DNA of 21,981 bases from DATGHS01 sp035307785. GTDB lineage: Bacteria > Planctomycetota > Planctomycetia > Gemmatales > Gemmataceae. Below, piece by piece: positions 8,093-16,100 of the stretch; within the stretch, counting starts at the first letter, position 1, and every line of letters starts with the position of its first letter. The notes below the pieces were generated by a model that ran no database searches, had not been told where the DNA came from, and saw only the letters and a list, made by a program, of their open reading frames with translations. The translations under genes and the position numbers were made by a program. The stretch is from the NCBI GenBank assembly GCA_035307785.1, contig DATGHS010000108.1, positions 1-21,981 on the forward strand, given 5' to 3'.

Positions 8093-8783
8093 TGCTCTTG
8101 CTCCTCAAAAGAAGGGAAACGTACGTATCGGCACGTCCGATTGAAGCTAAATGGGGAACATAAACTTTTGAAGAAAATGGTGAGAAACATTGTATTGAAC
8201 TTTGGCCCAACGCAGTTGATAGGCGACGATCCTTCAGGGACCCCGAAGTACTGGCCCATGACATTTATGAGAACTCGTCGATTCTTAAGCTGTGTCGCCA
8301 TCCACACGCAGGTCAACGCGCCACGCTGGACGGGCAGAAGCATTAGCATCCTCCATGCCGAATGATTCGTCGCAGCATTCTGAGAGAGCAATATCAAGCA
8401 TTTTCAACGAATAAGCGGCACGAAGTTGGGGTGTCGTGGCCAAGCAGGAACCCAGCTGAGGTTTACTAGTATGCGACTTCGCACAGCGCGTGCGTTTTGA
8501 CACATCTGGCCGGGCCATAATCGTCCAAAATCGGCTCGGGTTATCGCGCGAACGCGCTTTATGGTCAACCGTTTCGTGATGCAGCTTGAAAATCGCGGTC
8601 TCTCGGCGTCGGCGGCGCACCGTTTGCTTTCTCGTGTGCGCCAAGACCGACAACGACCAGCGCGAATGCGAAATCGCGCCCTGCCAGCCTTTGGGAATTA
8701 GGCGAGGATTTATGGCCAACAAACGTCTGCCATCCCAAGAGAATGACCGAGCCATTAGCTGATCTTTTTGCAGGAGAACGTAC
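8093..8783. other. 691-bp intergenic region between divergent transcription units
   Basis: I see no supported gene here. A 204-codon reading frame on the minus strand (8285-8899) runs across the start of the small protein at 8784 and has low-complexity Arg/Ser-rich composition with no domain, so it is taken as chance. The region should hold promoters for both the minus-strand surface protein unit and the plus-strand PEP synthase unit, but I find no clean pair of -35/-10 boxes. A TTGACA at 8497-8502 is followed by CATAAT at 8516-8521 after only 13 bp. No tRNA or long hairpin is visible. Confidence 0.55.
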
Positions 8784-8987
8784 ATGATCACGACACAAGA
8801 ATGCGAGTATGTTCTGCCGCTAACCCAAGAGGAACGTGCGGAATTGCTGCGAATTCTGGAGCAACAATTGGTTGAAGTCCACGGCGAGAGCCGGCGCACC
8901 GAAGCTCCGGCCTATCAGCAGGAAGTGCATCATGAGGAAGCGTTGATTCGGGCGCTCACCGAAAAGGTTCGGCGCCTTGGCGGTTGA
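8784..8987 (+). CDS. Small conserved-looking hypothetical protein upstream of PEP synthase
   Basis: This is a 67-residue acidic/charged protein with AGGAG 7 nt before ATG 8784. It is predicted to be mostly helical: the central segment (LTQEERAELLRILEQQLVEVHGESRRT) and the end (HHEEALIRALTEKVRRLGG) look amphipathic, joined by a short Pro/Ala linker. There is no signal peptide, cysteine or metal motif. It is separated from the PEP synthase start by 41 bp and probably shares its transcript. A charged helical pair could mediate dimerisation or binding to a partner, but no function is known. Its ribosome binding site and position make it a credible gene despite its size. Confidence 0.7.
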   Translation: MITTQECEYVLPLTQEERAELLRILEQQLVEVHGESRRTEAPAYQQEVHHEEALIRALTEKVRRLGG

Positions 8988-9028
8988 CATGCCAATCCAT
9001 TCGACACCCGCATTTTGGAGGCGCGATA

Positions 9029-11461
9029 ATGGCTCAGCGATTCATCCGCTGGTTTCAGGACATCGGCATCGGTGACATCGCCTTGGTCGGTGGCAAGAAC
9101 GCGTCCCTTGGCGAAATGTACCGCGAATTGACCCCCGCTGGCATTCGCGTGCCAAACGGTTTCGCCATCACGGCCGAAGGATACCGGCATCTGCTATGTA
9201 GCAGCGGGCTGGATCATCGGATTCGCGAGATCCTGGAGGGCTTGGACACGCGCGACATGGTCGATCTCGCCCACCGTGGGCGGCGCTTGCGCGAAGCCAT
9301 CCTGGCCATCCCCCTGCCGCCGGATTTGCAGCAAGAGATCGTGCAAGCGTACCACGCCCTCTGCGAGCAGTATGGCCACGACACCGATATAGCAGTCCGG
9401 TCCAGTGCGACCGCCGAAGATCTGCCCGGCGCTAGCTTTGCCGGGCAACAAGAGTCGTTTTTGAACATCCGGGGCGAACGGGCCCTGATCGATGCCTGCC
9501 GGCAGTGTTATGCCTCGTTGTTCACTGACCGAGCCATCTCTTATCGCGTGGACAAGGGATTCGATCATTTCGCGGTTGCGCTCTCCATCGGCATTCAGAA
9601 AATGGTGCGCTCCGATCTGGGCGCTGCGGGCGTACTGTTCACCCTCGACACCGAAAGCGGCTTCCCGGACGTGGTGCTGATCAACAGTGCCTACGGTCTC
9701 GGCGAAAGCGTCGTCAAGGGCCGTGTGGATCCCGACGAGTTCCTGGTCTTTAAGCCAACCCTCCACGATGGGTTGCGGCCGATCCTCAAACGTGCCGTCG
9801 GCGCCAAGCAAGAGAAGCTGATTTATGCGACCCGCGGCGGCCGCAGTACCCGTTCGGTGCCTGTGCCCGTGGAAGACCGAAAGCGGCTTAGCATCTCCGA
9901 TGAGGACGTCCTTACGCTTTCGCGGTGGGGATGCGTGATCGAGGAACATTACTCGGCGCGGGCCGACAAGCACATGCCCATGGACATTGAATGGGCCAAA
10001 GACGGTAAGACCGGCGAGCTATTCATCCTGCAAGCGCGGCCGGAGACAGTTCACAACCTGCAGCGCAAGACCAGCCTGGACGTGTATGAACTTCAAGGAA
10101 AAGGGCCGGTGCTGCTTCGCGGCCGAAGTGTGGGCGAAAAGATCGGCAGCGGCGCGGCTCGGTTGGTCCGGGACGTGGAGGGATTGCAGGATTTTCGACC
10201 CGGCGAAGTGCTGGTAACCGATATGACCGACCCCGACTGGGAGCCAACCATGAAAATGGCCGCTGCCATCGTCACGAATCGTGGCGGGCGCACCTGTCAT
10301 GCTGCCATCGTCAGCCGGGAGATCGGCGTGCCCTGCGTGGTTGGCACCGAGAAGGCGACTTCAAGCCTGCACGATGGCCAGCAAGTCACCGTCTCCTGCG
10401 CCCAAGGTGAAGTCGGCCTGGTTTACGATGGGGCGCTGCCTTTCATGCGCCACACGATCGACCTGAGCAGCCTCAAGCGGCCACGCACCAAGGTGATGGT
10501 CAACGTGGGTCAGCCGGACCAGGCCTTCGCGTTATCGTTCCTGCCCAACGACGGCGTCGGCCTGGCGCGCATCGAGTTCATCATCTCCAGTGCGATTCAA
10601 GTGCATCCGTTGGCGTTGCTCCGGTTTGATGAACTGCCCGATGGTCCCGACAAGCAGAAGATATCCGAGCTGACTTCCAACTGTAAAAACAAGTCCAATT
10701 TCTTCGTGGACCGCCTGGCCGAAGGCGTCGGTCAGATCGCCGCTGCCTTTTACCCCAAGGATGTCATCGTCCGTATGTCCGATTTCAAGACCAACGAGTA
10801 CGCAAGCCTCCTCGGTGGAGAATCGTTCGAGCCGAAGGAAGAGAACCCTATGATCGGTTTCCGGGGAGCCTCGCGTTACTACGACGAGCGCTATCGCGAG
10901 GGCTTCTTGCTGGAATGCCGGGCCATGAAGAAGGTGCGCGAGGAGATGGGGCTGACCAACGTGAAGCTGATGATCCCATTTTGCCGGACCGTGGAGGAAG
11001 GCAAGCGCGTCTTGGAAGTGATGGCCGGAGCCGGGCTGCGGCGCGGCGAAAACGGCTTGGAAGTCTACGTGATGTGCGAAATTCCCGCCAATGTCATCCT
11101 GACGGAGGAATTCGCCGAGATCTTCGATGGGTTCTCCATCGGCTCGAACGACCTCACGCAACTCACCCTGGGCTTGGACCGGGATTCGGAGATTGTGGCG
11201 CATCTCTTCGATGAGCGCAACGCCGCTGTGATGCGGTTGATCGAGGAGGTAATCCGCCGGGCTCGGGCTTGTGAGCGCAAGATCGGCATCTGTGGTCAGG
11301 CGCCCAGCGATTACCCGGAGTTTGCCCGCTTCCTGGTCGGCGCCGGCATCGACAGCATCTCGCTGAACCCGGACACCGTCCTGAAGACCACGCAAGAAAT
11401 CGTAGCGATGGAGAAACAGATCCAGGAGAAGCGTTCCTCCGAAGTGAACGCTCTGGTTTGA
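9029..11461 (+). CDS. ppsA: Phosphoenolpyruvate synthase (pyruvate, water dikinase)
   Basis: The start is ATG 9029 (810 residues), with GGAGG 7 nt before it; a TTG at 8984 overlaps the previous gene and is rejected. The enzyme converts pyruvate, ATP and water to phosphoenolpyruvate, AMP and phosphate, the first step of gluconeogenesis from pyruvate. The N-terminal ATP-binding domain (about 1-340) opens with LVGGKNASLGEM, has AVRSSATAEDLPGASFAGQQ and ends LQARPETV. The mobile phosphohistidine domain has TNRGGRTCHAAIVSREIGVP with catalytic H424. The C-terminal barrel carries LARIEF, GFRGASRYY, MCEIPAN, SIGSNDLTQLTLGLDRDS and GICGQAP with the conserved Cys C755. All key residues and normal family length are present, so it should be active. 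It lies between a small helical protein and a universal stress protein, suggesting stress-linked regulation of carbon flow. No PpsR-type kinase/phosphorylase regulator is present in the window. Confidence 0.95.
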   Translation: MAQRFIRWFQDIGIGDIALVGGKNASLGEMYRELTPAGIRVPNGFAITAEGYRHLLCSSGLDHRIREILEGLDTRDMVDLAHRGRRLREAILAIPLPPDLQQEIVQAYHALCEQYGHDTDIAVRSSATAEDLPGASFAGQQESFLNIRGERALIDACRQCYASLFTDRAISYRVDKGFDHFAVALSIGIQKMVRSDLGAAGVLFTLDTESGFPDVVLINSAYGLGESVVKGRVDPDEFLVFKPTLHDGLRPILKRAVGAKQEKLIYATRGGRSTRSVPVPVEDRKRLSISDEDVLTLSRWGCVIEEHYSARADKHMPMDIEWAKDGKTGELFILQARPETVHNLQRKTSLDVYELQGKGPVLLRGRSVGEKIGSGAARLVRDVEGLQDFRPGEVLVTDMTDPDWEPTMKMAAAIVTNRGGRTCHAAIVSREIGVPCVVGTEKATSSLHDGQQVTVSCAQGEVGLVYDGALPFMRHTIDLSSLKRPRTKVMVNVGQPDQAFALSFLPNDGVGLARIEFIISSAIQVHPLALLRFDELPDGPDKQKISELTSNCKNKSNFFVDRLAEGVGQIAAAFYPKDVIVRMSDFKTNEYASLLGGESFEPKEENPMIGFRGASRYYDERYREGFLLECRAMKKVREEMGLTNVKLMIPFCRTVEEGKRVLEVMAGAGLRRGENGLEVYVMCEIPANVILTEEFAEIFDGFSIGSNDLTQLTLGLDRDSEIVAHLFDERNAAVMRLIEEVIRRARACERKIGICGQAPSDYPEFARFLVGAGIDSISLNPDTVLKTTQEIVAMEKQIQEKRSSEVNALV

Positions 11462-11503
11462 GACCCAACCGGTTCGATGAATCTCACTATAGGAGCGACT
11501 GCC

Positions 11504-12013
11504 ATGAGACACATTAAGACCATCTTGCACCCAACCGATTTTTCCGAACCTTGTGCGGCCGCGCTGGAGATTGCCTGCTCGCTGGCCCGCGATCACCACG
11601 CCAAGCTGTTGCTGATCCACGTGGTGCCGCCGGTAGCCCCGCTAACAGAAGGGGGCGACCGGCTCGCCCTGCGCCGGGCCGAATCCCGGCAACAGGATCA
11701 GATGAGTTATCAGGACGAAATGCGCAACAAGCTGCAACAACTCGCTATTCCCGCCAAACATGTGCCGACCGAACGATTGTTCGCGCAAGGAGGCGTGGTG
11801 GATGAGATCCTTCGTGCGGCCAAAGATCGATCCTGTGACGTGATCGTCATGGGCACCCACGGTTGGCCGGGTGAAGCTCGGCACTTACTCGGCAGCATTG
11901 CCGAGGGTGTGATGACGGAGGCGCCTTGCCCGGTCATCACGGTGAAAGCCCGGTTGGAATTGATCCAATCAGGAGAACGACACAAGGAGCAAACGGCCGG
12001 CGTGGTTGCCTAA
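11504..12013 (+). CDS. Universal stress protein (UspA family)
   Basis: The start is ATG 11504 (169 residues), with AGGAG 8 nt upstream; an ATG at 11477 in the same frame lacks such a site. The sequence begins IKTILHPTDFSEPCAAALE, typical of the UspA fold. It also carries the ATP-binding signature of this family as MGTHGWPGEARHLLGSIAEG, ending CPVITVKA. UspA-type proteins are small cytoplasmic alpha/beta proteins that bind ATP and are induced under starvation, oxygen change or damage. It is 42 bp after the PEP synthase stop, probably in the same operon. The precise role is unknown. Confidence 0.92.
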   Translation: MRHIKTILHPTDFSEPCAAALEIACSLARDHHAKLLLIHVVPPVAPLTEGGDRLALRRAESRQQDQMSYQDEMRNKLQQLAIPAKHVPTERLFAQGGVVDEILRAAKDRSCDVIVMGTHGWPGEARHLLGSIAEGVMTEAPCPVITVKARLELIQSGERHKEQTAGVVA

Positions 12014-12087
12014 TCGGTTGAGGTGCACAAGCACGCGACTTGCTTGCCGGCCACTGGGTAGTTTGCTTTGGCGCAAGCAGCGTGCCA

Positions 12088-12102
12088 CAGCCAAATTGGC
12101 TG
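12088..12102. promoter_or_regulatory. 15-nt palindrome, possible regulator site
   Basis: CAGCCAA and TTGGCTG flank a single central A. It lies in the 201-bp gap between the universal stress protein gene and the small protein at 12215, where a regulator could bind. No -35/-10 pair is clear nearby and the site may be chance. Confidence 0.2.
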
Positions 12103-12214
12103 GCCTTGGCGGCGCGCGATGGCACATCGTTTGCTCTCTTGTCACTCAGGACCGGGAACAGGAGCCTCAATGACTGGGAAATCGGACGTTTTCTTGTGAC
12201 TCCGGGGGCCTGCT

Positions 12215-12442
12215 ATGTTTCATATCATCGAATTCACCGAAGAATTGCTCGTTGACCTGGAGACGTCTCCCAAGGAGTGGCTCGAACAGATGCGCATTCA
12301 CCGCGGCACACAGCTGCAAGCGCAGCTCAAGCCCTATGTGGTCCAGACCCGGAGCGGTCCGGTGGAAGTGGCCGATCTCTTTTTCGTCAACGGCACGACA
12401 GCTCGGCGAATTCCATTCGGCTGGTTCTCGTTTGTGGATTGA
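12215..12442 (+). CDS. Small conserved hypothetical protein (75 residues)
   Basis: This 75-residue protein starts MFHIIEFTEELLVDLETSP and continues with an amphipathic helix (EWLEQMRIHRG), then beta-like strands ending with VEVADLFFVNGTTARRIPFG. No signal peptide, cysteines or known motif are present. The only ribosome binding site is a weak G-run (12204-12208) about 6 nt upstream, and no other in-frame start is nearby. I recall similar proteins as conserved hypotheticals in planctomycetes, which supports its reality, but I cannot name a family or function. It follows the universal stress protein by 201 bp and converges on the response regulator gene, with 83 bp between the stops. Confidence 0.65.
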   Translation: MFHIIEFTEELLVDLETSPKEWLEQMRIHRGTQLQAQLKPYVVQTRSGPVEVADLFFVNGTTARRIPFGWFSFVD

Positions 12443-12463
12443 TAAGTTCGAAGGCAAATCACT

Positions 12464-12518
12464 GCGGGCTGGTACGTTTAAGTGCATCTTCGAGGGAGCA
12501 CATTCTACCAGCGCCCGC
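12464..12518. terminator. Extended hairpin between convergent genes, candidate bidirectional terminator
   Basis: GCGGGCTGGTA (12464-12474) pairs with TACCAGCGCCCGC (12506-12518) apart from a 2-nt bulge. The loop contains an inner GTGC/GCAC pair. It fills most of the 83-bp gap between the stop of the small protein gene at 12442 and the stop of the response regulator gene at 12526. There is no T-run, so a Rho-independent role is uncertain. Confidence 0.4.
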
Positions 12519-12525
12519 TCCCCGC

Positions 12526-13188
12526 CTACATTTCGTCCATTGTCCATTGCGCGGCGGCCTGCGCCAGCGCGGCGCCGTCGCGCAGATCGAGCTTATGGCG
12601 GATGCGGTCTCGATAGGTTTCGATGGTCTTCACACTCAGGTGCAGGCGCTCGGCAATGTCGGCCGTCTTGACGCCCTGGCCGATTAAACGGAATACTTCG
12701 AGTTCCCGATCGGCCAGGGCTTCCAGCGGGGAACGCGTCGGTTGGCCGCCGATCGTTCGTTGCAGAATGCGTTCGGACATCGAGTCGCTCAGGTACAACT
12801 TGCCGGAAAGAACGCGGCGAATGGCTTCCACGATCTTATCCGTGGCCTGATCCTTGTTGATGTAGCCGAGCGCCCCGGCGCGCAAGGCTCGCTCCGCGTA
12901 CAGCGACTCGCTGTGCATGGACCAAACGAGAATCCGAATCTGCTCCGAGCGATCTTTGATGCGCTTGATGAGATCCAGACCGCTGCCGGTCTTCAGAGAG
13001 ATGTCCACAACCGCGACATCGGGTGGGTTTTCAGCAAGTTGCCGGAGCGCTTCGCCAATGTCGGCCGCTTCGCCGCACACTTCGAGGTCTTTCTGCCGGT
13101 CGATGCGCTGGCTCAGCGCTTCGCGTACGGCCGGGTGGTCGTCGACAATGAGGATCCGGGCTCGCTTTCTGGCCTTAACGATGCTCAT
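12526..13188 (-). CDS. NarL/FixJ-type response regulator with LuxR-type DNA-binding domain
   Basis: This 220-residue regulator starts at ATG 13188, with GAGGAG 5 nt upstream. The receiver domain (about 10-130) has the acidic pocket D16-D17, phosphorylation site D62 in VVDISLKTG, S90 in place of Thr and the conserved K112. The helix-turn-helix domain (about 150-213) contains LADRELEVFRLIGQGVKTAD and LSVKTIETYRDRIRHKL, typical of the LuxR/NarL class. Phosphorylation by a HisKA_3 kinase normally allows such proteins to dimerise and bind DNA. Its start overlaps the last 14 nt of the kinase gene (13175-13188), which argues for translational coupling and a direct pair. Target genes are unknown; the neighbouring stress genes are candidates. 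Confidence 0.93.
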   Translation of the reverse strand: MSIVKARKRARILIVDDHPAVREALSQRIDRQKDLEVCGEAADIGEALRQLAENPPDVAVVDISLKTGSGLDLIKRIKDRSEQIRILVWSMHSESLYAERALRAGALGYINKDQATDKIVEAIRRVLSGKLYLSDSMSERILQRTIGGQPTRSPLEALADRELEVFRLIGQGVKTADIAERLHLSVKTIETYRDRIRHKLDLRDGAALAQAAAQWTMDEM

Positions 13189-16100
13189 GGTGGCTCCTCG
13201 GCAACACGCACGTTACCACGGTCCCCTTAGGCGTGGCGGGCTTAATGGTCAGATGGGCGCCGATGATCGCGGCCCGGTTTCGCATGATGCGCAAACCTAA
13301 TCCCCGACCTTCGGGTAGTTGCACCGGCATGCCGACGCCGTCGTCCTGAATGCTGAGAATGAGATTGCCATCGGACAGTAACCTGATTCGGATTTCATGC
13401 GCCTGCGCGTGCTTGACGGCGTTGAAAACGGCTTCATGGGCGATGAGATAGAGGTGGGTCGCAGTCAAATTGTCGGCCACCGCGACCGGCGCCGGGCAGT
13501 CGAACACGCAGGCCAGCTTGTTCTCCTCTTGCGTTTGCGCAGCCAGGTCGGTGAGGGCCGACATCAGGCCGCTACGGTCCACCGCCACGGGAACGAGGCC
13601 GCGCAAGACGGAGCGAAGCTGGCGCTGGCTGCGTTTCAATCCCTGGGCCATCTGCTCGGCAAGTTTTGGCGCTTTCGCCGGATCGCTTTGAACCGTTTCC
13701 GCCAGGTCTTTCGCCAACATGCTCAGGGCAGTCAATTCCTGGGCCACGGTGTCGTGCAGATCCTGACCGATGCGCCGCTGCTCCAACGACGCGGCTTCCA
13801 GGACTTCGCGCTCCAGTCGCTTTCGGTCGGTCAGATCGCGGTGGATGCCGGTGAAGAGGCCCAAATGCTCAATCTCGCTTACAGCCAAATCGGTCGGAAT
13901 GACGCTACCGTCCTTGCGGAGGGCGTCAACCTCGCGGCTCAGGCCGATGACATGCTTTTGCCGGGTCGATAAATACTTGGCAATATAGTCGTCATGGGCT
14001 TCACGGTAGGGAGTGGGCATGAGCATTTTTACGTTCTGACCAACCATCTCAACGGCAGCGTAACCGAACATGCGCTCGGTGGCGGCATTCACGGACTGTA
14101 TCATGCCGTGCCGGTCGATGGTGATAATGGCATCGGCAGCCGTGTCCAGAATGTTTTGAAGCCGCTCCTCGCGTTCCCGGATCTCCTGTTCCGCTTGTTT
14201 GCGCTCGGAAATATCAATAGCAATTCCGCTCAACGCCGTTACGCGCCCCTTCGTATCGGTGACGGGAACTGCCCGCTCATCCAACCAGACCACTTGCCCG
14301 TTATCCGGTCGGACGATGCGGAAGAGGGAATGGTATGGCGTACCGTTTTTCACGGCGTTTTCGACAATTTCCCGATGGCAGCTGCGGTCTTCGGGATGGA
14401 CCAGCCCCAAACCGTGCTCAAAGCTGTCCACGTTCGCAAGCCCGTAGATCTCGGAGAAATTCTCCGTACTGGAAGCAACGTCTTTGTGCGGATCCCAAGT
14501 CCACGCCGCCATTCGCGCCGCGGACATCGCCAATTGGAGACGACGATAAGCCGCAACGGCGGACTCCTCCGCCTGGCGGCGCTCGCTAATGTCGATGCAA
14601 GAGCCAATGAATCCCTCAAATTGGCCGCTCGCTTCATAACGCGGCACCCCATTGTCCAGCAGCCAGCGGTATTCTCCATCGTGACGTTTAAGGCGGTATT
14701 CCATGAAAAACGGCCGGCGAGCGTCGAATGCGGCCGTGTAGGTCTTCAAGCAATGGTCCAGATCGTCGGCATGGACGCCTTCTACCCAGCCGTTGCCGAG
14801 TTCCTTTTCCATCGGCCGGCCGGTGAATTCGAGCCACATTTTATTGAACCACGTGCACAGTTTGTCGGTGCCGCTCGTCCAGATCAAGACCGGCGCCGCA
14901 TCGGCCATGACACGGAAACGTTTTTCACTCTCGCGCAGCGCTTCCTCGGCCTTCTTGCGCTCGGTAATGTCACGAGCGATTGCCGAAATGCCGTTGACCT
15001 GGCCATTGGCGCCGCGCAGGGGCGAATAGGTCATGATGATTGGAACGCGCCGACCATTTTTGCAGACACGAACCGTCTCCAGGTGCTCTACGTGTTCGCC
15101 CGCAGCCACTCGGGACAGCGAATTGGTCCATTCCGCCAATTGATCCTCGGGAACCGTGATGCGCGCCGATCGTCCCACCATTTCGGCTGCGGTATAGCCA
15201 TGAAGCCGTTCGGCGCCACGGTTCCAAGTTCGGACCGTGCCATCCAGGTCTTTGCTGAAAATGGCGTCGGCGGAACTCTCCACAATCGCGGCCAGCCGGC
15301 GGACCACTTCGTCCCCGGCCCGTTTGCGCTCGGTAATGTCTACGAACGTGACCACGACGCCATCGATGCGATCTTCCGTCGTGCGGTAAGGCGAAATGCG
15401 GCGGAGCCACCAGTTCCCGTCTGAAGACGAGACCTCTCGTTCGCGGGGCGACAGGTCCTGCAGCACATCCTGCGTATCGCCGAGCAAATGCGGATCGCTA
15501 AACTTGGGATTGATCTGATCGATAGACCGGCCAATATCCGACGCGATGAAACTGAAAAGGCTGGTGGTGGCCGGCGTAAAGAGCTTGACGCGAAGTTTCG
15601 CGTCCAGGAAAACGGTCGCAATGTTCGTGCAGCGCAACAGGTTGGCCATGTCGTTGTTGGCCGTTTCCAGCTCTTCTACCTTCTCCTGCAGCTGGTTGTT
15701 AACCGTGGTTACTTCCTCATTGAGGGACTGCAACTCCTCTTTGTTCGTTTCCAGTTCTTCGTTGGTCGATTGCAACTCCTCATTCATCGACACAACCTCT
15801 TCGTTGGAGGCTTTCAATTCCTCATTCGCGCTTTCCGTTTCCTCGATGGTGCTCTGGAGGTCTGCACGTGTCGATTGAAGTTCTGATTCGAGCTTCTGCA
15901 AAACGGATTCGTCGATTGCCTGGACCGAGGGAGGTGTCGTCTCCGCAGCCGCTGCGCCGGCCGTTTTCCGACGATTTTTCGAACGCTCGCCGGTTGCCTG
16001 AATTTCATCCTCAAAGGTTATCAGCACCAAGCTTTCCGCCGATTTGAACGCGGACACCGGCCGCACCGTCACTTTCACCATCAAAGACGTGAGGTTGTGG

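Noticed and set aside
8497..8521. TTGACA followed by CATAAT as a promoter
   Set aside because: The spacer is 13 bp, too short for a sigma70 promoter, and the nearest plus-strand gene is over 260 bp away.
8600..8650. Similarity of the CGTTTGCT-containing segment to one near 12130 as a shared regulatory repeat
   Set aside because: The match is only about 12-15 bases with mismatches, and flanking sequence does not align.
8285..8899. 204-codon minus-strand reading frame
   Set aside because: It overlaps the start of the well-supported small protein at 8784, has Arg/Ser-rich low-complexity composition, no domain and no ribosome binding site.
10532..11620. 362-codon minus-strand reading frame
   Set aside because: It lies antisense to the catalytic part of PEP synthase and shows no family features.
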